15,463 bases of DNA. Origin: Mariprofundaceae bacterium (GTDB lineage Bacteria; Pseudomonadota; Zetaproteobacteria; Mariprofundales; Mariprofundaceae). How positions within the stretch are numbered: the stretch's first letter is position 1; each line of letters starts with the position of its first letter. Below are positions 8,447 through 15,463 of this stretch, piece by piece. The translations under genes were made by a program, and so were the position numbers. The notes below the pieces were generated by a model that saw only the letters and a program-made list of their open reading frames with translations, was not told the origin of the DNA and did not search any database. The stretch is from positions 1-15,463 of the forward strand of contig JAUZQU010000096.1 in assembly GCA_030950835.1 (NCBI GenBank), written 5' to 3'.

Positions 8447-10357
8447 TTATAAAATAGGTTGACCGTGGACTTCTAACCATAATGACAAATCCAAGCTCTT
8501 GTTGGTTAACATATCGGCCTGCAGCTGGTTGTCTACTTGCAGACCAATCAAAGAAAAAACATCATGTTGTTCTAAGGATATAAGGTTGTCTCGGGCAAGA
8601 GACAGGCCTTGAGCGCTGGCTTTTTGGAACCACATATAAGCGGCATCTTTATCTACTTTAGTGCCACGCCCTTCAGCATACATATAAGCCAAAGCATTTT
8701 GTGCTGGCGCAAATTCAAGTTTGGCGGCTTTTTCGTACCAATGTAAGGCTTTTTTATCATCTTGGGCAACGCCATAGCCGCGCCTATATTGCGTGGCAAG
8801 GTTAAACATGGCTTTGATATGACCAGCATCGGCAGCGCGCTGGAACCAAGTGACGGCGGTTTTGGGTGCATAAGTCACGCCTTGCTCTTCTAAAAATAAA
8901 CTGCCATAGATGTTTTGCGCATCTGTATTGTTGGCTTGGGCAATGATTTTGAAATATTCAGCAGCACGTTGGTAATCCCTATCTATGCCACGACCATTAT
9001 AAAATAAGACGGCCAAGTTATAAAGTGCATTCTCATCACCTGCTTGAGCTGCCTTTTGATACCACTCTACGGCCTGTTTTTCGCTTCTGCCAACACCACG
9101 GCCTAAGTCGTAGAACAAACCCAACATCATTTGGGCGCGACGGCTGCCGTTTTTGTTGGCCAATCGCCAAAAGTGAATGGCTTTTTCATCATCAGGGGTC
9201 ACGCCATCACCGCGAGCATAAATAAAGCCCAAATTAAACTGTGCTTTAGCACTAGAGGATGCAGCTTTGTGTAACCAGCGCACTGCTTGCGTACTATCAC
9301 TTTTTATCATCTTCAAATAGATGGCATAATCATTTTGTGCTGGGCTTAAACCTGCCTGTGCAGCACTTTTTAACCAAGGTTCAAGGTCAAGAGAGCTTTT
9401 TTGCAAGCCCAACAAACCTTGGTTGAGTACAGTCGCTAAATTATATTGCGAAGTGGCATCACCTTGCTGCATACCATGATATAACCAGCGCCAAGCTTCT
9501 TTGGCATGTGTTATCGTCACATCATTTTGCATAGCTAGCAAAGCCACTGCTGCTGAAGCTGCTTGTTGGTGTCCTTGTTGGGCAGCTTGTTCAAACCAAT
9601 GTAAAGCTTGGGAGGATTGTTTACCATCCGATGCAACCAAGGCTTTGGCAAGGGCATATTGCGCCTTGGCATGCCCAGTTTCAGCCGCTTTTTGATACCA
9701 TCTTAAAGCCTTGTTTTGGTCTTTGCTGACACCACGACCATCCTCAAACCAAGTGGCCAATAAATATTGGGCAGATGCGTCACCCTCCTTGGCTTTGTAT
9801 AAGTTATTTTTAATGATAAGTTGATGAACAGTAGTCGCATTGGGTGCATTTTTTGCCTCTGCTTTTAGTGCCCACATCAATGCTTTAGAATCACTTTTTT
9901 CCACACCTAAACCAGCCTCATAGAGTTTGGCAAGTTTAAGCATGGCTTCTGGGTGCTGCTGTAGCGCAGACTTTTTAAACCATTGGGCGAGTGTTTTAGC
10001 ATTTGCTGTGCGGATGCCACGTCCATGTTCGAGCCTGATAGCGTAGTCATACTCAGCTTTTGCCAACCCTTGCTTGGCTGCTAAAGCTAACCAATGCACA
10101 GCCTGTTGCTCATCTTTTTCAACACCCCAACCACGTTGATAAAGCTCAGATAAACGAAATTGTCCTTCGCTTAAGCCTTGGTTTGCAGCATGTTGATACC
10201 AGTTGAAAGCATCTTCATAACGTTTCTCTTGGTATGCAAAACCACCCAATTGCAACATGTTCGCATCAGGAGAGATACGGTTTAGGCTTGAACCAGAAAA
10301 GTACAAACCCGCGCCAATCAAAGCGGCAAAGAGTAAAAGGGCTAGTAAGAATCGCAT
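8447..10357 (-). CDS. Membrane-anchored or exported Sel1-like repeat protein
   Basis: The 636-residue protein opens with a hydrophobic segment, MRFLLALLLFAALIGAGLYF. With no obvious cleavage site, it is more likely a signal anchor than a cleaved signal, placing the rest in the periplasm. From about residue 33 to 580 it is an almost unbroken solenoid of about 15 Sel1-like repeats of about 36 residues. A typical unit carries A.AQYxLA...GxGVxxDxxKAxxWYxKAAxxG. Repeats 6, 7 and 9 are shortened or degenerate, and a linker interrupts repeats 4 and 5. The last ~50 residues (VFSLIGLQV onward) do not match the repeat. Sel1 arrays act as protein-interaction scaffolds. It starts 12 bp after glmS, so it is probably co-transcribed with the UDP-GlcNAc genes and could serve envelope assembly; this is inference from neighbourhood. 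No enzymatic domain is visible. Confidence 0.9.
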   Translation of the reverse strand: MRFLLALLLFAALIGAGLYFSGSSLNRISPDANMLQLGGFAYQEKRYEDAFNWYQHAANQGLSEGQFRLSELYQRGWGVEKDEQQAVHWLALAAKQGLAKAEYDYAIRLEHGRGIRTANAKTLAQWFKKSALQQHPEAMLKLAKLYEAGLGVEKSDSKALMWALKAEAKNAPNATTVHQLIIKNNLYKAKEGDASAQYLLATWFEDGRGVSKDQNKALRWYQKAAETGHAKAQYALAKALVASDGKQSSQALHWFEQAAQQGHQQAASAAVALLAMQNDVTITHAKEAWRWLYHGMQQGDATSQYNLATVLNQGLLGLQKSSLDLEPWLKSAAQAGLSPAQNDYAIYLKMIKSDSTQAVRWLHKAASSSAKAQFNLGFIYARGDGVTPDDEKAIHFWRLANKNGSRRAQMMLGLFYDLGRGVGRSEKQAVEWYQKAAQAGDENALYNLAVLFYNGRGIDRDYQRAAEYFKIIAQANNTDAQNIYGSLFLEEQGVTYAPKTAVTWFQRAADAGHIKAMFNLATQYRRGYGVAQDDKKALHWYEKAAKLEFAPAQNALAYMYAEGRGTKVDKDAAYMWFQKASAQGLSLARDNLISLEQHDVFSLIGLQVDNQLQADMLTNKSLDLSLWLEVHGQPIL

Positions 10358-10369
10358 AATAGGTTTATT

Positions 10370-12205
10370 TTACTCCACGGTGACTGATTTAGCTAGGTTT
10401 CTTGGTTGATCCACGTCTGTTCCCTTAGATCTCGCTACATTATAGGATAAAAACTGCAACGGAATTGAAGCAATCAAAGGAGCACTAAAAAAGTCGCCTT
10501 CGGGAATGTTCACAATGGCATCTACATCTTGCGGGCATTCGCTTTTGGGCAAATCAGTGATTAAAATGATTTTTGCACCACGAGCTTGGACTTCATGGAG
10601 GTTAGAAATCACCTTATCAAGATGATATTGGCGCAAAGCCAAAACAACCACGGGCAAGTTTTTATCCACCAAAGCGATAGGTCCATGTTTCATTTCACCA
10701 GCAGCATATCCTTCGGCGTGCAGGTAGGAGATTTCTTTGAGTTTTAAGGCGCCTTCCAAAGCCAAGGGATAACAAGGCCCACGCCCTAAAAATAAAGCAC
10801 CGTGGGCATGGCTAAATATTTGGGTCAACATGTCGAACTGATGACTTTCCTGCAACAATACATCCACATGATCAGCGGCGTATTGCAAGGCTTGAATATG
10901 TTGTTGGACTTCTTTGGTGTCCAAAGCTTGGTTTTGTTGGGCAAGTTGTAATGAAAACAGGGCTAATGCCATGAGTTGTGCGGTGTATGCTTTGGTAGAG
11001 GCTACGCCAATTTCAGGGCCTGCATACAATTCAATCAAACCATCGGACTCGCGCACCAATGATGAGTGTGGCACATTACAAAACGCCAAAGTTTTGTTGT
11101 GCGGGGTGCGTCTTTTGAATAAACGTAAGGCCTCTAGGGTGTCTGCTGTTTCACCTGATTGGGAAAGTGTAATCAACCATGTGTGATCACCAATAACAGG
11201 ATCACGATAGCGAAACTCAGAGGCAACATCCACCTCTACAGGGACTTTAAGGTAGCGTTCAAGCCAATAACGCGCCGTTAAAGCAGCGTGGTAAGAAGTA
11301 CCACAGGCGACCATGATGATACGTTTGGGCAGGGTATCGTTGTGGATGAAATCAGCTTGTGGAAAGTGGACAGAGCCAGAGACATCAGTATAAGCATGGA
11401 GAATATCACGATAAACACGGGGTTGTTCATGGATTTCTTTGAGCATGTAGTGGGCATAATCACCCTTGTCTGTTGCCGAGACCATGTGTGGCATAGCTTG
11501 CCACTTGAGAGCAACGCTTTTTCCTTGTACATCAAAAACATAAGTGTCTTCTAAAGTCGTCCAACCCCATTCGCCTTCTTGTAAATACATCACTTCATCC
11601 GCTTCACCTGCTACAGCCAAAGCATCTGAAGCGACAAAAACACCACTAGATCCACGCGCTAATAATAAAGGGCTACCACGTCTAGCAAACCACAGTTTAT
11701 CAGGGTCATGCGCTTGTAAACCAGCAATGGCATAAGCACCTTTTAAGGTGTTGAGGGTGTGTAAAAAAGCTTCTTTTTCGTTGCTGAATTGGGTGCGTTG
11801 CTGCTGCCAAAGCCAAGGGATAACTTCGCTGTCGGTATCGGAAAGAAAGTTGGCGCCTGTTTGTTGGAGTTCAGTGCGTAAAGCCTGATGATTTTCAATG
11901 ATACCATTATGTACGATGGCAAGTGTGGCGGTTTGATGAGGGTGTGCGTTGCGTACTTCGGGTTTGCCATGGGTTGCCCAACGGGTATGCCCAATGCCCA
12001 AGTTGCCTGTAAGGGGTTGCTGCTTAAGCGCCTGTTGTAGGTGTTGCAATTTGCCCTTTTCTTTGACATTTTTCAAACCTGATGCTGCATCTTCAAGCAT
12101 ACATATACCAGCACTGTCATAACCACGGTATTCCATGGTTTTCAAGGCTTGCACAAGCATATGTTGTACGTTGTTATGAGAAATAATACCAATAATACCA
12201 CACAT
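10370..12205 (-). CDS. glmS: Glutamine--fructose-6-phosphate aminotransferase (isomerizing)
   Basis: Makes glucosamine-6-phosphate from fructose-6-phosphate and glutamine, the committed step to UDP-GlcNAc. The 611-residue protein starts MCGIIGI: Cys2, exposed after Met removal, is the amidotransferase nucleophile. The N-terminal Ntn domain has GIGHTRWATHG and HNGIIEN. Two SIS sugar-isomerase domains follow, with ACGTSYHAAL, SQSGETADT, and later GRGPCYPLALEGALKLKE and EMKHGPIAL. The C-terminal tail LAKSVTVE, which carries the essential lysine in this family, is intact. Length matches the usual ~609. The start codon shares one base with the glmU stop (TAATG), so translation is coupled. No ribozyme-like leader of the Gram-positive type can exist here, as no leader separates the genes. 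Confidence 0.97.
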   Translation of the reverse strand: MCGIIGIISHNNVQHMLVQALKTMEYRGYDSAGICMLEDAASGLKNVKEKGKLQHLQQALKQQPLTGNLGIGHTRWATHGKPEVRNAHPHQTATLAIVHNGIIENHQALRTELQQTGANFLSDTDSEVIPWLWQQQRTQFSNEKEAFLHTLNTLKGAYAIAGLQAHDPDKLWFARRGSPLLLARGSSGVFVASDALAVAGEADEVMYLQEGEWGWTTLEDTYVFDVQGKSVALKWQAMPHMVSATDKGDYAHYMLKEIHEQPRVYRDILHAYTDVSGSVHFPQADFIHNDTLPKRIIMVACGTSYHAALTARYWLERYLKVPVEVDVASEFRYRDPVIGDHTWLITLSQSGETADTLEALRLFKRRTPHNKTLAFCNVPHSSLVRESDGLIELYAGPEIGVASTKAYTAQLMALALFSLQLAQQNQALDTKEVQQHIQALQYAADHVDVLLQESHQFDMLTQIFSHAHGALFLGRGPCYPLALEGALKLKEISYLHAEGYAAGEMKHGPIALVDKNLPVVVLALRQYHLDKVISNLHEVQARGAKIILITDLPKSECPQDVDAIVNIPEGDFFSAPLIASIPLQFLSYNVARSKGTDVDQPRNLAKSVTVE

Positions 12206-13599
12206 TAGCGGTCACCTTTTTTCGGACGAATCCAGTTTTTCACATGCCTTTGTTCAGGTCTAGCCGATAGCGTCAAACCATCTTCTTTAACGTCTTTGGT
12301 GATGATGCTACCTGCGCCAATGGTCGCGCCACTACCCACAGCAACAGGGGCAACCAGTTTGGTGTCTGAGCCGACAAATACACGATGCCCAATGTTGGTT
12401 TGATGTTTATTGGCACCATCGTAATTACAAGTAATCGTACCAGCACCGATATTACAGTCTTCGCCCATCACCGTATCACCAATATAACTTAAATGGTTAA
12501 CCTTACTACCACGTCCAATCACCGCTTGTTTAACTTCAACAAAATTACCGATTTTCACTGCTTCATCCAGCTTCGCACCAGGGCGTAAACGTGCAAACGG
12601 GCCAATATTGGCATCATCACCAATATTACAACGCTCCAAATGGGAAAAAGGAGCAACGGTAATCCCATCTTCCAGCCAACTATCCTGCAACACCGCATAA
12701 GGACCAACCACACAATCATCACCAAGATGGGTAGAGCCTAGCAGTTGCGTACCTGCTTTGATGACAGAATCAGCACCGATATGTACAGAAGCTTCAATGC
12801 GTACAGTATCGGCTTGTTCAATGGTCACACCTTGCTTTCGCCACTCCCGAATCACATCTTGTTGCATCAAATGTTCAGCTTGGGCAAGTTGAATACGGTC
12901 ATTAATGCCTAACATTTCATCACTGTTGTCCATGCTGATAGCTTGTACTTTTTTGCCTGCATGCAAGGCGATAGGCACAATGTCAGGTAAATAATACTCG
13001 TGTTGCGCATTATCATTGCCAATATTCTGCAAAGCTTGGAATAAAAAAGCACGGTTCACACAGAAAATTCCGCTGCTGACTTCTTGAATCTGACGTTGTT
13101 GCGCGTTGGCATCTTTTTCTTCGATAATGGCTGTAACCTGCCCTTGTGCATCACGGACAATACGCCCGTAACCATATGGGTTGCTCGGTTGTGCGGATAA
13201 AATGGAAACATCGGCTTGCTGCTGTAGATGTTGCTGAATCAAATCTGCCAAGGTGCTGGTTTGTAATAAAGGGGTATCGGCGCAGACAATCAGCACCAAT
13301 TCAGCATCAGGGTCGCTAGACTCTGCTTGTAATACGGCATGGGCTGTGCCCAACTGTTCTTTTTGTTCCACCCAAGTGAGGTTTTCAGGCTGACCAATAA
13401 AGCTACGCAGCTTATCGATACCATGCCCTGCGACCAAAGTGATGGACTTGGGTAGTAAACTTTCAATGCTGCTTAATACATGTTGCAACATGCTTTTACC
13501 CAATACTGGATGTAATACTTTGGGTAAGTTGGATGCCATTCGGGTGCCTTTGCCTGCGGCTAAGACAATGACTTGTAAGGACGAAAAGTGATAAGGCAT
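12205..13599 (-). CDS. glmU: Bifunctional GlcN-1-P acetyltransferase / GlcNAc-1-P uridyltransferase
   Basis: Catalyses the last two steps to UDP-GlcNAc. The 464-residue protein has the pyrophosphorylase signature LAAGKGTRM (13-21) with Lys27 in LPKVLHP. It continues with GTAHAV, VCADTPLL and YGYGRIVRD in the N-terminal uridyltransferase domain (to about 235). The C-terminal left-handed beta-helix has hexapeptide repeats (IGADSVI, VVGPYAV, IGPFARLRPGA), then NHLSYIGD and the acetyltransferase NYDGANKHQT segment. Length is near the E. coli 456. The ATG at 13599 is preceded by AAGGA with 6 bases spacing. Another ATG at 13603-13601 is out of frame. It overlaps glmS by one base and lies 88 bp after the HemF-like gene, without a visible terminator. 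Confidence 0.97.
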   Translation of the reverse strand: MPYHFSSLQVIVLAAGKGTRMASNLPKVLHPVLGKSMLQHVLSSIESLLPKSITLVAGHGIDKLRSFIGQPENLTWVEQKEQLGTAHAVLQAESSDPDAELVLIVCADTPLLQTSTLADLIQQHLQQQADVSILSAQPSNPYGYGRIVRDAQGQVTAIIEEKDANAQQRQIQEVSSGIFCVNRAFLFQALQNIGNDNAQHEYYLPDIVPIALHAGKKVQAISMDNSDEMLGINDRIQLAQAEHLMQQDVIREWRKQGVTIEQADTVRIEASVHIGADSVIKAGTQLLGSTHLGDDCVVGPYAVLQDSWLEDGITVAPFSHLERCNIGDDANIGPFARLRPGAKLDEAVKIGNFVEVKQAVIGRGSKVNHLSYIGDTVMGEDCNIGAGTITCNYDGANKHQTNIGHRVFVGSDTKLVAPVAVGSGATIGAGSIITKDVKEDGLTLSARPEQRHVKNWIRPKKGDR

Positions 13600-13687
13600 A
13601 CATATTCCTTTTACTTATAATGGGCTGAGGGCTCGAATGGCAAGTTTAGCCAGCAGCCAAGTTCAAGTCCAGCAGTGTATGCTTTGT

Positions 13688-14725
13688 TTAGCGGTGGTTG
13701 CGCACGGTTGGCGGCACAACATGTCCTGATGCTTGCATGTCTATAGCTTGAGGATTAGCCAAATAATGTTGGCGTAGCGTAGCCGCTAGTTTTGCTTTGA
13801 CTTGGGCATCGACCAAACAAGGCGATGTGTGGGGTAAACAGTGGATCAATGCTTGTAATAAGGCATCTTGTGGTGATTGCATTTGGCTAAGCCAAGACGA
13901 TAACAAATCGGCATCCACATAAGCTGGCAATGAACCTAAAATGCCTACATCATTTTGATCATGCACCAATAAACCACTGGTAGTACCACGGTCTAAGGTT
14001 AAGACTTGGAAAAAGTATAAACTGTGATATGCCAATTGTGCCTGTTTATCTTGTGCTGTGATGGTTGGTGAGCTGTTTAAATTTTGTTGAAGAATAGCGA
14101 GGTAAGTATCTATAGCAGCTTGTCCAAACTGCTGTGCCAATGTGATATCCGCTGTTGCATCGCCTGAGTTGTAGGCCTCTAAATAGAAGTGGGCAACGCC
14201 GCGATGGCGATCTAAAGCAGGAATGAAAAAGTAGTGCTCACCTTGGTTTTTAGCATCTGTAAACTGTGTAGGTGCGGTACCTTGTAAGGCTTGTAAAAAC
14301 TGCTGTGTGTCTTGTGGTTTTGCTATGGAAGGGTTTAAATCTGCCATCATACGCCAGTATCCTTGCCCGCTTTTCATCTCTGTCCAGCTGATATGGATAT
14401 GCACGGAGGGTGCATGTGGGTTGTTGGGGTGAATAATGGTGGAAATCGCAGTAGCTGAACCCAGAGCCTTGCTGGAATCATCATCGTAATGCACTTGTGA
14501 AACATTCACCGAGCCGCGTCCAATCATAGAGCCGTCCGCAGTCTCAAAACGCATACCACCACCATGTTTGCCTTGGTTGCGTAGCCATTCTACAGCTGTA
14601 AATGTTTGTGCTTGCTGCTGTGTTGCAGCCAATGTTTCAAGTTTACTGACAAAGCGTTGTTGCAGTTCAGAGACCAAGTCTAAAGCTTGCTTGGCTTGTG
14701 TGGATGCTGCTTGCGTATATGACAT
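13688..14725 (-). CDS. Divergent HemF-like (coproporphyrinogen III oxidase family) protein
   Basis: The 345-residue product aligns by eye with oxygen-dependent coproporphyrinogen III oxidase (HemF), which converts coproporphyrinogen III to protoporphyrinogen IX in haem synthesis. Recognisable blocks: KHGGGMRFETADG (53-65), GRGSVNVSQVHYDD, IIHPNNPHAPSVHIHISW (97-114), YFFIPALDRHRGVAHFY and RGTTSGLLVHDQNDVGILGSLP. Canonical enzymes have HxNxR after the Pro-Thr pair; here it is His109-x-His111-x-Ser113, keeping the catalytic-type His but losing Asn and Arg. The canonical FGGGxDLTP reads RMMADLNP. The protein is also about 45 residues longer than E. coli HemF. It may be a specialised oxidase of a microaerophile or a paralogue with another role. 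Start at 14725 has AGGT eight bases upstream. It heads the series followed by glmU. Confidence 0.75.
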   Translation of the reverse strand: MSYTQAASTQAKQALDLVSELQQRFVSKLETLAATQQQAQTFTAVEWLRNQGKHGGGMRFETADGSMIGRGSVNVSQVHYDDDSSKALGSATAISTIIHPNNPHAPSVHIHISWTEMKSGQGYWRMMADLNPSIAKPQDTQQFLQALQGTAPTQFTDAKNQGEHYFFIPALDRHRGVAHFYLEAYNSGDATADITLAQQFGQAAIDTYLAILQQNLNSSPTITAQDKQAQLAYHSLYFFQVLTLDRGTTSGLLVHDQNDVGILGSLPAYVDADLLSSWLSQMQSPQDALLQALIHCLPHTSPCLVDAQVKAKLAATLRQHYLANPQAIDMQASGHVVPPTVRNHR

Positions 14726-14758
14726 AACTTATTACCTATGGCTTGTGAAATTTCGCCA

Positions 14759-14787
14759 ATCATGAAGGTCTAGAGGTGAATCTTCAA
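14759..14787 (-). promoter_or_regulatory. Possible promoter for the HemF-like/glm genes
   Basis: On the minus strand, TTGAAG and CATGAT are separated by exactly 17 bases, each four of six against the sigma-70 consensus, about 34 bp upstream of the HemF-like start codon. It lies between the tRNA remnant and the gene and is the best candidate in that 97-bp gap. Confidence 0.3.
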
Positions 14788-14822
14788 TCAAATGTTGAGA
14801 AACATAAGAGGGTAAGAAAAAA

Positions 14823-14872
14823 TGGTCGGGACGGCAAGATTTGAACTTGCGACCACCACACCCCCAGTGTAG
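14823..14872 (-). pseudogene. 3' fragment of tRNA-Pro(GGG), attachment-site end
   Basis: Read on the minus strand, this 50-base piece folds as the 3' part of a tRNA. It has anticodon stem CTACA (14872-14868) with TGTGG (14860-14856), loop CTGGGGG with anticodon GGG at 14865-14863, and a 5-base variable region TGGTC. T-stem GCAAG/CTTGC surrounds a TTCAAAT loop, followed by acceptor strand CGTCCCG, discriminator A and encoded CCA. The 5' acceptor strand (expected CGGGACG) and D-arm are absent: upstream of 14873 the sequence turns AT-rich. GGG identifies proline. The fragment cannot form a tRNA by itself. It is best read as the duplicated 3' end left when an element integrated into tRNA-Pro. The six T residues after CCA look like the original downstream flank. 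Confidence 0.85.
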
Positions 14873-14886
14873 TAATATTCTGTTAT

Positions 14887-14973
14887 TTATCAATGTGTTA
14901 AGGTGCGTTTTGTCTCATGGTTGCTTGTTATGGAGTCCTTGTTTATCAGTGGCTTAGCTTTTTTTGTGAGACA
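14887..14973. repeat. Short repeats between the attachment site and the integrase
   Basis: TTATCAATG (14887-14895) recurs as TTATCAGTG (14943-14951), in the same orientation. TGTCTCA (14911-14917) recurs inverted as TGAGACA (14967-14973). Both pairs are 56 bases apart. They lie in the non-coding DNA where arm-type integrase or excisionase sites are expected, but short repeats can occur by chance. Confidence 0.35.
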
Positions 14974-14986
14974 GTTTTAAGGGGCT

Positions 14987-15463
14987 TTATCGGGTTGGCT
15001 TTACCGTCCAAGGTTTGACCAAGTAGTGGGCTTTGGTTACTGCATCGCTGGAATGGCTTAAAAATGATGTTGCATCTTCTGCTGTGTCTGATCCTGCTTT
15101 TTTGCGTAAGTCTTTAAACTGAAATCTTGCTATGCCGCGTTCTGCAGCGAGTTTCCGCATCATCTTGCCCCACCTTGATTTGAATGCGGACTCTGTGTAT
15201 TTGTCACCCTTGGTGTTGGCAATCAGGTAGGTGCTTCCGTGGTTTATTGATTGTGCGTAAGAGACTGCTGCAATCAGGGTATCGCTCCATGTGTAAATCA
15301 TGTTCCTGTTTGACTTGCTGGTAGGGGTGTGTATTCCATCTTCTTGGATGTTTTCGTGGGTAAGTCTTAGAATATCGCCCATTCTTAATCCTGTTAAAAA
15401 AGCAATATCCATTGCGGCTCTTATTTCTGGTGGAGCAAGGGTTTTGATATGTTCAAATTCCTC
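14987..15463 (-). CDS. int: Tyrosine recombinase (phage-type integrase), C-terminal part; 5' end outside the window
   Basis: The catalytic domain of a site-specific tyrosine recombinase, which cuts and joins DNA at the attachment site. The frame stays open to the window edge, giving 158 residues of the C-terminal part beginning EEFEHIKTL; the ATG at 15412 is internal. Visible catalytic positions (numbered from the window edge): Arg27 in FLTGLRMGDIL, a likely beta-hairpin Lys50 in TSKSN, Arg120 in FKDLRKKAGSD, His137 in FLSHSS and the nucleophile Tyr147 in KAHYLVKP. The first position of the HxxR box is Lys117 rather than His, a variant I believe occurs in phage integrases with a DLRAKA-like box. 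The arm- and core-binding N-terminus is missing from view. The stop codon lies about 115 bp from the tRNA-Pro remnant and transcription points towards it. It appears intact as far as it can be read. Confidence 0.92.
   Translation of the reverse strand, partial: EEFEHIKTLAPPEIRAAMDIAFLTGLRMGDILRLTHENIQEDGIHTPTSKSNRNMIYTWSDTLIAAVSYAQSINHGSTYLIANTKGDKYTESAFKSRWGKMMRKLAAERGIARFQFKDLRKKAGSDTAEDATSFLSHSSDAVTKAHYLVKPWTVKPTR

Larger units (their letters stand above)
14823..15463. mobile_element. Left end of an integrated element (genomic island or prophage) in tRNA-Pro(GGG)
   Basis: The tRNA 3' remnant, a roughly 110-bp non-coding stretch and the tail of a tyrosine recombinase gene together mark the boundary of an integrated element extending rightwards beyond the window. 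In tRNA-targeting elements one end carries the intact, regenerated tRNA and the other the bare 3' fragment; this is the second kind. Host DNA lies left of 14823. Whether it is a prophage, an ICE or a degraded island cannot be told from what is visible. Confidence 0.75.

Noticed and set aside
13614..13643. Promoter-like TTGCCA, 18 bases, TATAAG on the minus strand before glmU
   Set aside because: The expected start point would fall at about 13607, within the ribosome-binding site of glmU, so the transcript would lose its Shine-Dalgarno sequence.
14732..14815. Open minus-strand frame ending DLHDWRNFTSHR between the tRNA remnant and the HemF-like gene
   Set aside because: It looks protein-like, but it has no usable start with a ribosome site and runs back through the tRNA fragment, so a chance open frame is more likely.
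1..15463. CRISPR array, insertion sequence or known defence cassette
   Set aside because: No regularly spaced repeats, transposase or recognised defence gene was seen; the only mobile signature is the integrase/tRNA-Pro boundary at the right.

Overview
The window looks like a chromosomal stretch of a Gram-negative proteobacterium, running into the end of an integrated mobile element at its right edge. The Gram-negative call rests on a signal-peptide-bearing outer-membrane-barrel candidate, an E. coli-like AlaC, and adjacent glmU and glmS. Base composition is moderate to A+T-leaning by eye (not computed). A low-GC zetaproteobacterium or a gammaproteobacterium would fit; this is inference, since no rRNA or other taxonomic marker is present.

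Layout: positions 1-451 hold no convincing gene. They contain a doubtful 26-codon reading frame, a 9-bp motif present three times (two direct, one inverted), and a strong intrinsic terminator at 248-294 with nothing obvious to terminate. A plus-strand group follows: alaC (glutamate-pyruvate aminotransferase), hom (homoserine dehydrogenase with ACT domain, overlapping alaC by 4 bp), then a small outer-membrane beta-barrel candidate ending at a terminator at 3825-3862. This group is convergent with a long minus-strand series that reads, in transcription order, divergent HemF-like protein, glmU, glmS, a Sel1-repeat protein, a SWIM-SNF2 helicase and an unrecognised 412-residue protein. glmU/glmS and SNF2/unknown overlap; glmS/Sel1 are 12 bp apart.

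The genes combine amino-acid metabolism (alanine; the aspartate-to-threonine/methionine branch) with UDP-GlcNAc supply: GlmS makes glucosamine-6-phosphate, and GlmU makes GlcN-1-P (from GlmM product) into UDP-GlcNAc for peptidoglycan and LPS. The helicase and its overlapping partner form the least explained pair.

At 14823-14872 the minus strand carries only the 3' part of a tRNA-Pro(GGG), from the anticodon stem to CCA. Immediately beyond it is the 3' end of a tyrosine recombinase gene that runs off the window in frame. This is the signature of an attachment-site end of a genomic island or prophage inserted in tRNA-Pro. Left of 14823 is host chromosome and right of about 14873 is the element. 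The regenerated complete tRNA should lie at its far end, outside the window.
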